Shown: piece by piece, positions 6,527 through 15,127 of the stretch | How positions within the stretch are numbered: the first letter of the stretch is position 1 | How the letters are laid out: each line of letters begins with the position of its first letter | Assembly: GCA_002013415.1 (NCBI GenBank) | Contig: MAEX01000001.1 | Span: forward strand, 1 to 64,000 | Length of the DNA stretch: 64,000 nucleotides | Direction: 5' to 3' | Source of the DNA: Mycobacterium sp. D16Q14 | GTDB taxonomy: Bacteria > Actinomycetota > Actinomycetes > Mycobacteriales > Mycobacteriaceae | Translations under genes and position numbers: made by a program | Notes under the pieces: model-generated | Seen by the model: the letters and a program-made list of their open reading frames with translations, nothing else | Told to the model about the DNA's origin: nothing | Databases searched by the model: none

Positions 6527-8881
6527 GTGACTCAGAGCGTGACCGTGAAATCTGTAAATGCCCGCCTCGCTGCGGAACTGGAGGTCGCCGAAGCCCAGGT
6601 CACGGCGGCAGTTCGGCTGCTCGACGAGGGTGCGACGGTCCCGTTCATCGCGCGATACCGCAAGGAAGTCACCGGCAGCCTGGACGACGGCCAGCTGCGC
6701 ACTCTGGAAGAACGGCTGCGCTACCTGCGGGAACTCGACGAGCGCCGCGCCGCGGTGCTGTCCTCCATTGAGGAACAGGGCAAGCTCACCGACGACCTCA
6801 AGGCGGCGCTGCTCTCGGCCGACACCAAGGCGCGTGTCGAGGACATCTACCTGCCGTACAAGCCCAAGCGGCGCACCAAGGCACAGATCGCCCGCGAGGC
6901 CGGGCTGGAACCACTCGCCGACCGGCTGCTCGCGGACCCGAGTCTGGTGCCCGACGCGGTGGCTGCCGAGTTCCTGACCGAGAACGTCGCCGATGCCAAC
7001 GCAGCACTCGACGGCGCGCGCCACATCCTCATCGAGCGTGCGGCCGAGGATGCCGAACTCGTCGGCGCCACCCGCACCAAGTTCTGGGCCGACGGCGCCC
7101 TGCGGACCACCCCATGGTCGGAGGACGCGGCGAAAACCGAAGCAGCACAAAAGTACCGTGACTACTTTGAGTTCTCCGAGTCCCTGGAGACCATGCCCTC
7201 GCACCGGGTGCTGGCCGTCATGCGCGGAGAGAAGGAGCAGGTGCTCGCCCTCAACTTCGACGGTGGTGACGACGCGCCGTATGAGGCCATGGTCGCGCAA
7301 TCGCTCGGAGTCAACCTGACCGCGAAAACCCCGGCGACGCCGTGGCTGGCCGGTACGGTCCGGGTGGCTTGGCGGGCCAAGCTCATGTTCTCCGCGTCCG
7401 TCGATGCCCGCCTCAAGCTGCGCCAACGCGCCGAGGAAGACGCCGTCGGCGTCTTCGCACGCAACCTCAAGGATCTGCTGCTCGCGGCCCCCGCCGGTAC
7501 TCGCGCCACACTGGGCCTGGACCCCGGGTTCCGGACGGGCGTCAAGGTGGCCGTCGTGGACGGCACCGGCAAGGTGGTCGACACCTGCGCCGTGTACCCC
7601 CACCAGCCGCAGAAGAAGTGGGACGAGGCCAAGGCCACTCTCGCGGCGTTCGTCGCGCGCCATGGGGTCGAGCTGATCGCCGTCGGCAACGGCACCGCAT
7701 CACGCGAAACCGATGCGCTGGCGGCCGAACTCATCGCCGACATCAAGGCCGCCGGCGCCAAGGCCCCGACAAAGGCAATGGTCAGTGAGGCGGGCGCATC
7801 GGTCTATTCGGCCTCCGCCTACGCCGCGCACGAGCTTCCAGACCTCGACGTGACGTTGCGGGGTGCGGTGTCGATCGCACGGCGCCTGCAGGATCCGTTG
7901 GCGGAGTTGGTGAAGATCGAACCCAAGTCGATCGGCGTTGGGCAGTACCAGCACGATGTCACTCCCGGCACGCTCGCGCGCAGTCTCAACGTGGTGGTCG
8001 AAGATGCCGTGAACGCCGTCGGCGTCGACCTGAACACGGCCTCGGTGCCGCTGCTCGCACGGGTATCCGGGGTGACGGAATCCCTGGCCGAGTCCATCGT
8101 CGCGCACCGCGAGAAGGTGGGCGCCTTCCGTAGCCGCAAGGGACTGCTGGAGGTTCCCCGCCTGGGCCCCAAGGCCTTTGAGCAGTGCGCCGGATTCCTG
8201 CGCATCCGTGAAGGCGACGACCCGCTGGACGCGTCCGGGGTGCATCCCGAGTCCTACCCGGTGGTACGCAAGATTCTGGACCGTTCGGGTGTCACCCTCG
8301 CCGAGCTGATCGGCAACGAGCGTTCGCTGCGCTCGCTCAAGCCCGCAGACTTCGCCGACGATCGGTTCGGAATTCCCACCGTGACAGACATTCTCGGCGA
8401 ACTGGAGAAGCCGGGGCGTGACCCGCGGCCCGCGTTCACCACGGCCACCTTCGCGGCGGGCGTCGAAAAGGTGTCGGACCTGAAGGTCGGCATGGTGCTC
8501 GAGGGGGTGGTGACCAACGTGGCTGCCTTCGGCGCGTTTGTTGATATCGGCGTGCATCAGGATGGCCTCGTGCACGTCTCGGCGATGTCCGATCGGTACG
8601 TGTCCGACCCACACGAGGTGGTCAAGTCCGGCCAGGTGGTGCGGGTCAAGGTCGCCGATGTCGACATTCCGCGTCAGCGCATCGGGTTGACCCTTCGCCT
8701 CAACGACGAGCCGCAGCAAGGCAAGCGCCCCGAACGAGCCACCGCCGGCACTCCCCGACGCGACGACAAGAATCAGGGACGGCCAAACCAGAACCGCAGC
8801 AAGAACTCCGGTCGTCAGCAAGAAAGCCGGGCGACGGGCTCCATGGCGGACGCGTTGCGCAACGCGGGGTTTGGACGGTAG
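6527..8881 (+). CDS. tex: Tex, S1-domain RNA-binding transcription accessory protein
   Basis: A 784-residue cytoplasmic protein with the full Tex layout: N-terminal helical Tex_N region (RYRKEVTGSLDDGQLRTLEE), YqgF/RNase H-like core (TLGLDPGFRTGVKVAVVD), helix-hairpin-helix repeats (GVDLNTASVPLLARVSG) and an S1 domain from about 653 (GVVTNVAAFGAFVDIGVHQD). A basic Gln/Arg/Asn-rich tail of about 60 residues follows. Tex proteins bind nucleic acid and influence transcription and stress tolerance. The start is GTG at 6527 (MTQSVTVKSV). Its last 67 bp overlap a convergent small gene. Confidence 0.96.
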   Translation: MTQSVTVKSVNARLAAELEVAEAQVTAAVRLLDEGATVPFIARYRKEVTGSLDDGQLRTLEERLRYLRELDERRAAVLSSIEEQGKLTDDLKAALLSADTKARVEDIYLPYKPKRRTKAQIAREAGLEPLADRLLADPSLVPDAVAAEFLTENVADANAALDGARHILIERAAEDAELVGATRTKFWADGALRTTPWSEDAAKTEAAQKYRDYFEFSESLETMPSHRVLAVMRGEKEQVLALNFDGGDDAPYEAMVAQSLGVNLTAKTPATPWLAGTVRVAWRAKLMFSASVDARLKLRQRAEEDAVGVFARNLKDLLLAAPAGTRATLGLDPGFRTGVKVAVVDGTGKVVDTCAVYPHQPQKKWDEAKATLAAFVARHGVELIAVGNGTASRETDALAAELIADIKAAGAKAPTKAMVSEAGASVYSASAYAAHELPDLDVTLRGAVSIARRLQDPLAELVKIEPKSIGVGQYQHDVTPGTLARSLNVVVEDAVNAVGVDLNTASVPLLARVSGVTESLAESIVAHREKVGAFRSRKGLLEVPRLGPKAFEQCAGFLRIREGDDPLDASGVHPESYPVVRKILDRSGVTLAELIGNERSLRSLKPADFADDRFGIPTVTDILGELEKPGRDPRPAFTTATFAAGVEKVSDLKVGMVLEGVVTNVAAFGAFVDIGVHQDGLVHVSAMSDRYVSDPHEVVKSGQVVRVKVADVDIPRQRIGLTLRLNDEPQQGKRPERATAGTPRRDDKNQGRPNQNRSKNSGRQQESRATGSMADALRNAGFGR

Positions 8882-9114
8882 GAGCTCGGGGGAGCCTCAT
8901 TTGGGTCGCGGACGAACAGGCCGTACGGGATCACACCGGGCTCAACGTTCGGCTTATAGAAACTTTCGATGCCCCAGATCGCGTACTCGGTACCGTCGAT
9001 CACGACATGATCGCCGATCTGGATTGTGCGCGCCCCCAACTCTGCTGAATCGATCATGACCACCGGGCCACGCCCGGTGATGGTGAACCACTTCAGCGCA
9101 GTCAGCTCGATCAT
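8815..9114 (-). CDS. Conserved hypothetical protein, 99 aa, overlapping the tex 3' end
   Basis: A beta-rich small protein (FTITGRGPVVMID, TIQIGDHVVIDGTEYAIWGIE, then IPYGLFVRDP) resembling a small barrel with no signal peptide or membrane segment. The first 75 residues have good mycobacterial codon use; the last 20 or so run through the antisense of tex, a convergent overlap of 67 bp, so the original stop may have been lost. No family recognised. Confidence 0.55.
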   Translation of the reverse strand: MIELTALKWFTITGRGPVVMIDSAELGARTIQIGDHVVIDGTEYAIWGIESFYKPNVEPGVIPYGLFVRDPNEAPPSSYRPNPALRNASAMEPVARLSC

Positions 9115-9171
9115 CTACCGCCCTCGATGCTCTCGTGGCGGTGCAGAAGCGATCTCGCGTTTCATCGCCCC

Positions 9172-9759
9172 TCAGAACACCCAGCTGCCCGAAGCGGCCA
9201 GCACAAAGCCGTGCGGAGGGAAATCGGCCTCGCCAAGGCTTTTCCAGGCATGGCAGGCAAAGATGAAATCCTCTCCATTGCCGCTGCCACACGACATCAG
9301 AATGCTCCGAACATTGAGAAACACTTGCAATTGTTTCCCGGCAGAAAAGTGCGGGTATGTCTTGAGGTCCCCCAAAGAGCTAGATCCTTTGAGGAATCTT
9401 GCCTGCGGGGCGCCTGAGGTGCCGATATCAATACGGGCGATGTTCTCGCCGTTCGGCATTCCAGGCAGCTCACCCGCGCAGGCGACATCCGCGGGTGGCA
9501 TTTGGAAGGTCCCCCACGCCTGCAGACGTAACCGGCAGTACACCCCGTCGGCGGGCGAGAAGATGTTCTCGACTGGCCACTGTTTCCCGTCGGTCGGATC
9601 GAAGCCCGCGGGATACTTGATCGAGGCCATGGGCAATGAGTCGATGTCCGGGAACTCGGGGGCCGCGATCGCTGGCGCTGCGGAACAAAGTGGACCGATC
9701 AGGTTGATCGTCACCACAGCCGTCGCAATGGCTAACTTGCGCATCCCCTCGAGCCCCAT
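9172..9759 (-). CDS. Secreted hypothetical protein
   Basis: About 195 residues with a Sec signal peptide (MRKLAIATAVVTINLIGPLCSAAPAIAA, split here as MRKLAIATAVV plus a hydrophobic core and an AxA site). The start is either ATG 9759 (MGLEG) or ATG 9744 (MRKL); neither has a clear ribosome site. The mature chain has four Cys (YCRLRLQAWG, VACAGELPG, ILMSCGSGNG, FIFACHAW), consistent with two disulfides in the cell envelope. It lies 54 bp beyond the stop of the upstream lipoprotein gene, so the two may be co-transcribed. Function unknown. Confidence 0.7.
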   Translation of the reverse strand: MGLEGMRKLAIATAVVTINLIGPLCSAAPAIAAPEFPDIDSLPMASIKYPAGFDPTDGKQWPVENIFSPADGVYCRLRLQAWGTFQMPPADVACAGELPGMPNGENIARIDIGTSGAPQARFLKGSSSLGDLKTYPHFSAGKQLQVFLNVRSILMSCGSGNGEDFIFACHAWKSLGEADFPPHGFVLAASGSWVF

Positions 9760-9812
9760 GCCGGGTGATGGTACCGAACACCGACCACTTTCGAGGCTTA
9801 GAACCGGGTGAT

Positions 9813-10535
9813 CTAATGCCGTTGACGCTCTTCGGTAGCGGCGCAGAAACGATCCCGTGCCTCGTCCACCGTGAGACCGATTCGCACAAGGTCGTACGCC
9901 TTCTCCAACCGACACCTACTCATGCTGCCGTCCAACCGAAACCCATCGTTCTGAACCGACACGATAGGAACCAGCTGGTTCCTATCGAATGTGTAGATCC
10001 GCGTCAGCCAGCTGCGAGTGGGACCCGCCCCGTACTCCGCTAGGAGTCCATTCCCCACCTGCCAGAAGGAGCTGCCGAACAACGCTCCCTCGCGATGCAT
10101 GATGTCGTCTGGCACCCCGGTGCGGACCGCGCGGAACTGCGTGGAGTCGCCGGTCGTGCGCCACAACGCCCACTGCGAATTCGGGTGCGCACCACCGGTG
10201 TCCAGTGAAAGGAGTAACTCGTCGCGGCCGTCACCGTCCAGATCTCGCAGGAGCATGACACCTGACTCGGCGGAACCCTCGATCTTCGAGCTGATCTTTT
10301 GCACCATGATCCCGCTTTGAGTAAAGATGCGAATCTGAGCGGAGGTGCCAGCCACCCATTTCTCGAATCGAAGCCCTACCGAGTCGGCTGAGGTGAGCTG
10401 ACAATTCTTCGCATCCAATTGGCTGAAGACGTTCCGGCACTGCGTAAGAGAATCGACGCCCGTCCGGCATGCCGTCACTCCCGTGAGACACAGCAGTGCC
10501 GCAATCGCCATCAGCGTCACCCGGAACACAGTCAC
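9813..10535 (-). CDS. Lipoprotein with a DxDGDGRDE calcium-loop motif
   Basis: A 240-residue protein with a lipobox LTGVTAC at 17-23, so it should be a lipidated envelope protein. The chain contains LLRDLDGDGRDELLLSLD at about 96-113, the acidic loop of FG-GAP/VCBS-like beta-propeller repeats that bind calcium. Only one such repeat is clear, so a full propeller is not certain. It starts 43 bp from the divergent ATPase gene and is followed by the secreted protein at 9172-9759. Its ligand is unknown. Confidence 0.72.
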   Translation of the reverse strand: MTVFRVTLMAIAALLCLTGVTACRTGVDSLTQCRNVFSQLDAKNCQLTSADSVGLRFEKWVAGTSAQIRIFTQSGIMVQKISSKIEGSAESGVMLLRDLDGDGRDELLLSLDTGGAHPNSQWALWRTTGDSTQFRAVRTGVPDDIMHREGALFGSSFWQVGNGLLAEYGAGPTRSWLTRIYTFDRNQLVPIVSVQNDGFRLDGSMSRCRLEKAYDLVRIGLTVDEARDRFCAATEERQRH

Positions 10536-10577
10536 AGCGTAACGCGACTTGTCGGCACCCCTGGCTAACCTGACCCC

Positions 10578-11777
10578 GTGCTCACCACCGTCGCCATCCG
10601 GGGATACCGATCACTGCGCGATCTGGTACTCCCACTTACCCAGCTCACCGTCATCACCGGCGCTAACGGCACTGGAAAGTCCTCGCTGTACCGGGCGCTG
10701 CAGCTACTGGCCGACTGTGGTCGGGGCGAGATCATCGGTTCACTGGCGCGGCAGGGCGGATTGCAATCGGCCATGTGGGCCGGGCCGGAAAATCTCAAAG
10801 GCGCACGACGCACCGGCACCGTTGAGCCCACGGTCCGCACTCGACCCGTATCCATTGAACTGGGTTATGCGTCAACGGATTTTGGCTATCTGGTAGACCT
10901 TGGCCTGCCGATTCCCAGCGAGTCTGCCTTCGGTCGCGACCCGGAGATCAAGCGGGAGGCCGTGTTCACTGGACCATCGCTTCGTCCTAGCGCGACCCTG
11001 GTCCGACGGACCCGCCCCGTCGTTGAGGCACGTGCCGATTCGGGGCGCGGATTCGAGGGTTTCAGTCGCTCGCTGCCGTCATACCGCAGTGTGCTCTCCG
11101 AATTCCCGGGCAGATTCCCGGAATTAGGCGCAGTTCGGGACACCCTGCGTGGCTGGCGGTTCTACGACGGATTCCGCGTCGACATGCTGGCACCGGCACG
11201 CCAACCGCAGATCGGCACGCGTACCACAGTGCTATCGAATGACGGAAGTGACGTAGCCGCCGCCATCCAGACAATCATCGAGACCCGCAGCGACACTCTG
11301 GACAAGGTTGTCGCCGCTGCCTTCGATGGCGCCGCGGTGGCAGTCGCCGTGCGTGAGGGGATCTTCGATCTTCAGGTTCAGCAGTCCGGGATGCTGCGTC
11401 CGCTGCGGGCCGCGGAGTTGTCCGACGGCACCCTGCGTTTCCTGTTGTGGGCCGCCGCGCTGTTGAGTCCCGAACCACCGCCGCTGATGGTGCTCAACGA
11501 GCCGGAAACCTCGCTGCATCCCGATCTCATCGCTCCGCTGGCGACGCTCATTCGCGCGGCGGCCGCGAAAACCCAGGTGGTCGTGATCACCCACGCCAAC
11601 GCGCTGGTGGATCATCTTGCCGCGCGGCCGTTGCGCGAGATCCTCGCCGGCGACGAGGACCGGTTCGACGCCGCCGGTTCGGCTGTGCGGCTCGAACTTG
11701 TCAAGGACTGGGGCGAGACGCAGATCGTCGGGCTCGATGCGCTCAAAGCCCCGTCGTGGCATTGGGGTTCTCGCTAG
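10578..11777 (+). CDS. Stand-alone AAA (ABC/OLD-type) ATPase
   Basis: A 399-residue ATPase of the AAA_21/RecF-like group. Walker A is TGANGTGKSS at 27-36. The ABC signature-like region is ELSDGTLRFLLW, and Walker B is PLMVLNEPETSLHP at about 304-317. The H-loop follows in VVVITHANALVDHL. Unlike OLD-family nucleases there is no C-terminal TOPRIM domain, and no nuclease or helicase partner lies next to it, so it is not a recognisable Septu or Gabija pair. The start is GTG 10578. Biological role unknown; DNA repair and defence are both possible. Confidence 0.75.
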   Translation: MLTTVAIRGYRSLRDLVLPLTQLTVITGANGTGKSSLYRALQLLADCGRGEIIGSLARQGGLQSAMWAGPENLKGARRTGTVEPTVRTRPVSIELGYASTDFGYLVDLGLPIPSESAFGRDPEIKREAVFTGPSLRPSATLVRRTRPVVEARADSGRGFEGFSRSLPSYRSVLSEFPGRFPELGAVRDTLRGWRFYDGFRVDMLAPARQPQIGTRTTVLSNDGSDVAAAIQTIIETRSDTLDKVVAAAFDGAAVAVAVREGIFDLQVQQSGMLRPLRAAELSDGTLRFLLWAAALLSPEPPPLMVLNEPETSLHPDLIAPLATLIRAAAAKTQVVVITHANALVDHLAARPLREILAGDEDRFDAAGSAVRLELVKDWGETQIVGLDALKAPSWHWGSR

Positions 11778-11962
11778 ACGCGCAGCAGATCACCACTTGA
11801 TGAGGCCCTGTTGGGTCTGCCGGTGTCGTCCGTGGCCTAGTCGGTCATATCGTGAGGTTTCGGGGCGCACCCTGAGAGTTAGTTTCTCGTGGTGAGCCGA
11901 AGGGTTGCCAGACAACGGATCACACTGTTGGGTGGACCCTCGAACCCCAGGAAGGGAGCGCA
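11778..11962. other. Leader region of the sulfur operon
   Basis: 185 bp between the ATPase gene and the sulfatase gene. It contains no ORF. An AGGAAGGGAG ribosome site sits just before GTG 11963. I see no riboswitch fold I can name and no strong hairpin. The operon promoter should lie here. Confidence 0.4.
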
Positions 11963-13339
11963 GTGACCGAAGCGTCACGAGACAACGTTCTAATCGTGCA
12001 TTGGCACGACCTCGGCCGCTACTTGGGCGTCTACGGGCATCCCGACGTATCCAGCCCACACCTGGACCAACTGGCGGCCGATGGCATCCTGTTCACCCGC
12101 GCGCATGCCACGGCACCGCTGTGCTCACCGTCGCGTGGTTCGCTTTTCACTGGCCGGTACCCACAGAGCAACGGCCTTATCGGCCTGGCTCATCACGGCT
12201 GGGAGTACCGCGCCGGGGTGCGCACACTCCCCCACATTCTGTCTGGATCGGGCTGGCGCACAGCACTGTTCGGAATGCAGCATGAAACGGCGTATCCGGC
12301 CACCCTGGGATTCGACGAGTACGACGTATCCAACTCGTATTGCGAATACGTGGTGGAACACGCGAGCCGCTGGTTGCGCAATTCCCCCAACACGCCGTTC
12401 CTGCTGACCGCCGGATTCTTCGAAACGCACCGCCCATTTCCTCGGGAGCGTTATGAACCGTCCGACGCCGGCACGGTGAATGTCCCGGACTATCTGCCCG
12501 ATACCCCCGAGGTGCGCGACGATCTCGCCGAGTTCTACGGCTCGATCGCGGTGGCCGACGCCAAGGTCGGTGAATTACTGGACGTGCTGGCCGAGACGGG
12601 CCTCGATGAGAACACCTGGGTCGTCTTCATGACCGATCATGGCCCGGCGTTGCCACGGGCCAAGTCCACTCTGTACGACGCCGGTACCGGTATCGCATTG
12701 ATCGTCCGCCCACCGCGGCGCCGCACCACCGAATCGCTCCGGTACGACGAGCTCTTTAGCGGGGTCGATCTACTGCCCACCCTGTTGGGCTTGCTCGGTG
12801 TCGACATTCCCGAGGAGGTTCAGGGAATTTCACATGCCGACAATATTCTGAAGTCGACGGGCGAACTGGAACAAATCCGCTCCGAGCTATTCACCGCGAA
12901 GACATATCACGATTCTTTTGATCCTATTCGAGCCATTCGAACAAAGGATTACAGCTACATAGAGAATTATGCGCCCAGGCCGGTGCTGGACCTGCCGTGG
13001 GATATTGCCGACAGCCCACCGGGCCGGGCCGTCGCCACACACATCACCAATCCCCGCCCGCATCGCGAGCTCTACGACCTCGTGAACGATCCGGGCGAGG
13101 CGCACAACCTGCTGGGACTCGATGCCAACGAGAAGTCCCAGGCCATCGCCGACGATCTGGCGCTGCGCCTCAACGATTGGCGAGAGAAGACTCTCGACGT
13201 CATTCCCTCCGATTTTGCGGGCACACGCATTTCCGAGCGCTACACCGAGACATTCCTACGCATCCATGGCAGGCCCGGAGCCAACCGTTCCGCCATCGCC
13301 GACGAGCGTGGTGTCGAACAACAGTTACCTTCGCCATGA
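11963..13339 (+). CDS. Type I sulfatase, sulfamidase-like
   Basis: A 458-residue cytoplasmic-type sulfatase without signal peptide. Cys54 in [16 protein letters not shown] is the C-x-P-S-R site converted to formylglycine, the catalytic nucleophile. Metal-ligand regions are [13 protein letters not shown] at the N-terminus and [14 protein letters not shown] at about 220-234. The spacing and the short N-terminal motif resemble heparan N-sulfatase (sulfamidase) more than arylsulfatase A. Substrate unknown. It heads an operon with stf0, cysD and cysNC, which make and use PAPS, so this enzyme may trim or recycle a sulfated glycolipid. GTG start with a strong AGGAAGG site. Confidence 0.88.
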   Translation: MTEASRDNVLIVHWHDLGRYLGVYGHPDVSSPHLDQLAADGILFTRAHATAPLCSPSRGSLFTGRYPQSNGLIGLAHHGWEYRAGVRTLPHILSGSGWRTALFGMQHETAYPATLGFDEYDVSNSYCEYVVEHASRWLRNSPNTPFLLTAGFFETHRPFPRERYEPSDAGTVNVPDYLPDTPEVRDDLAEFYGSIAVADAKVGELLDVLAETGLDENTWVVFMTDHGPALPRAKSTLYDAGTGIALIVRPPRRRTTESLRYDELFSGVDLLPTLLGLLGVDIPEEVQGISHADNILKSTGELEQIRSELFTAKTYHDSFDPIRAIRTKDYSYIENYAPRPVLDLPWDIADSPPGRAVATHITNPRPHRELYDLVNDPGEAHNLLGLDANEKSQAIADDLALRLNDWREKTLDVIPSDFAGTRISERYTETFLRIHGRPGANRSAIADERGVEQQLPSP

Positions 13340-13400
13340 TTGCAATTCACGGCGAGCCCAATTAGTCGAATACAAAACAATTGCGGTTAGGCTACTGCGC

Positions 13401-14204
13401 ATGCCCGACCATCCCGCCGCATATCTGGTGCTCGCATCGCAGCGCAGTGGCAGCACCCTACTGGTGGAATCCCTGCGAGCGACCGGCGTGGCCGGCGAAC
13501 CACAGGAGTTCTTCCAATACCTGCCGACCACGAGCATGTCTCCACAGCCACGGGAATGGTTCGCCGACGTACAGGACGAGTCGATACTGCGTCTGCTCGA
13601 TCCCTTGGACGCAGGCAAGCCCGACCTGGCGCCCGCGACCATCTGGCGCGATTACATCCGCACCGTGGGCCGCACCCCCAACGGAATCTGGGGCGGCAAG
13701 CTCATGTGGAATCAGACCTCGCTGCTCTTGGACCGCGCACAGGATCTTCCCGAGCGTTCCGGCGAAGGATTGCTCGCCGGCATCCGCGATGTGGTCGGCA
13801 GTAACCCGGTGCTGGTGCACGTGTACCGACCAGACGTTGTGTCCCAGGCGGTTTCGTTCTGGCGCGCGGTGCAGACCCGGGTGTGGCGCGGACGTCCGGA
13901 TCCCGGGCGCGATGCCCGCGCCGAGTATCACGCCGGGGCCATCGCCCATGTCATCACCATGCTGCAGGCGCAGGAGGCGGGGTGGCGCCGCTGGTTCGCC
14001 GAAGAGAACATCGAACCCATCGACGTCTCGTACCCGTACCTCTGGCGCAACCTGACCCAGGTGGTCGCCACCGTTCTGGAGGCACTGGGACAAGACCCCC
14101 GGCTCTCGCCACCACCCGTGCTGGAACGGCAGGCAGATCAGCGGTCTGACGACTGGGTGGACCGATACCGGACCGACGCGGAAAGAGAGGGGCTGCCACT
14201 ATGA
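13401..14204 (+). CDS. stf0: Trehalose 2-sulfotransferase Stf0
   Basis: A 267-residue sulfotransferase closely matching mycobacterial Stf0. The PAPS 5'-phosphosulfate loop is SQRSGSTLL at 13-21. Glu36 in GEPQEFFQY is the residue known as catalytic base in Stf0. The trehalose-side segment [11 protein letters not shown] and WGGKLMWNQ are intact. Stf0 puts a sulfate on carbon 2 of trehalose, the first step to sulfolipid-1 in M. tuberculosis. The SL-1 genes pks2, papA and mmpL8 are not in this window, so the end product here is open. The ATG at 13401 starts the domain exactly. The stop overlaps cysD (ATGA). Confidence 0.93.
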   Translation: MPDHPAAYLVLASQRSGSTLLVESLRATGVAGEPQEFFQYLPTTSMSPQPREWFADVQDESILRLLDPLDAGKPDLAPATIWRDYIRTVGRTPNGIWGGKLMWNQTSLLLDRAQDLPERSGEGLLAGIRDVVGSNPVLVHVYRPDVVSQAVSFWRAVQTRVWRGRPDPGRDARAEYHAGAIAHVITMLQAQEAGWRRWFAEENIEPIDVSYPYLWRNLTQVVATVLEALGQDPRLSPPPVLERQADQRSDDWVDRYRTDAEREGLPL

Positions 14205-15127
14205 GCGACACCGCGACGACACCTGATCTGTTGCAGGTCAACGAGCTTCGGCTGCTGGAGGCCGAAGCGGTGCACATCATCCGGGAGGTGGCCGCCGAGC
14301 TGCAGCGCCCGGTGCTGCTATTCTCCGCGGGCAAGGACTCGATCGTCTTGCTGAAGTTGGCCGAGAAGGCCTTCCGGCCGGCACCGCTGCCGTTCCCGGT
14401 GCTGCACGTCGACACCGGACACAATTTCCCCGAGGTGATCGAGTTCCGTGATCGCCGAACCATCGGGCACGACCACAAACTGATCGTCGCCTCCGTGCAG
14501 GAGACGATCGATGCCGGGCGGGTCGCCGATCCGGGCCCGGGCGCCTCGCGTAACCGTCAGCAGACCCGAACCCTGCTGGACGCGTTGGAGGCCGGCGGTT
14601 TCGATGCGGCATTCGGCGGCGCGCGGCGCGACGAGGAACGCGCCCGCGCCAAGGAGCGGATCCTGAGCTTCCGGGACGAGTTCGGCCAGTGGGATCCGCG
14701 GGCACAACGACCCGAACCCTGGTCGCTGTACAACGGACGCATCCGCAAGGGCGAACAGGTTCGTGTCTTTCCGTTGAGCAACTGGACCGAACTGGACATC
14801 TGGCGCTACATCCAGCTGGAAAACCTTGAGCTGCCCTCGATCTACTATGCCCATCAACGCGAGGTGTTCGAGCGTGACGGCATTCTGCTGGCCACCTCCG
14901 AGTACACCACCCCCGCCGGCGACGAAACTGCCGCCACCGAATGGGTGCGCTACCGCACCGTCGGCGACATGACCATCACCGGTGCAGTCCGCTCGCAGGC
15001 CACCGAGATCGAAGGGGTGATCGCGGAGATCTCCGCGGCCACCGTGTCCGAACGCGGCGAGACTCGGGCCGATGACCGCACATCCGTGGCTGCCATGGAA
15101 GACCGGAAACGAGAGGGCTACTTCTGA
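14201..15127 (+). CDS. cysD: Sulfate adenylyltransferase subunit 2 CysD
   Basis: A 308-residue PP-loop ATP pyrophosphatase. The PP-loop is SAGKDS at 42-47. Other family motifs are [30 protein letters not shown] and [15 protein letters not shown]. With the GTPase CysN it adenylates sulfate to APS. It starts within the stop of stf0 (4 bp) and its TGA shares one base with the ATG of cysNC, so the three genes should be translationally coupled. Confidence 0.96.
   Translation: MSDTATTPDLLQVNELRLLEAEAVHIIREVAAELQRPVLLFSAGKDSIVLLKLAEKAFRPAPLPFPVLHVDTGHNFPEVIEFRDRRTIGHDHKLIVASVQETIDAGRVADPGPGASRNRQQTRTLLDALEAGGFDAAFGGARRDEERARAKERILSFRDEFGQWDPRAQRPEPWSLYNGRIRKGEQVRVFPLSNWTELDIWRYIQLENLELPSIYYAHQREVFERDGILLATSEYTTPAGDETAATEWVRYRTVGDMTITGAVRSQATEIEGVIAEISAATVSERGETRADDRTSVAAMEDRKREGYF

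Noticed and set aside
6221..8821. Long minus-strand open frames opposite tex (480 and 373 codons)
   Set aside because: Antisense artefacts of high GC3 in tex; no motifs or ribosome sites.
10578..11777. Septu, Gabija or retron defence system based on the ATPase
   Set aside because: No TOPRIM domain, HNH partner, helicase or reverse transcriptase next to it.
11778..11962. S-box or other riboswitch before the sulfur operon
   Set aside because: No conserved core or multi-stem fold could be built; left as plain leader.
13122..13400. Earlier start for stf0 giving 360 residues
   Set aside because: The extra 93 residues lie within the sulfatase gene in another frame, and Stf0 homology begins exactly at ATG 13401.
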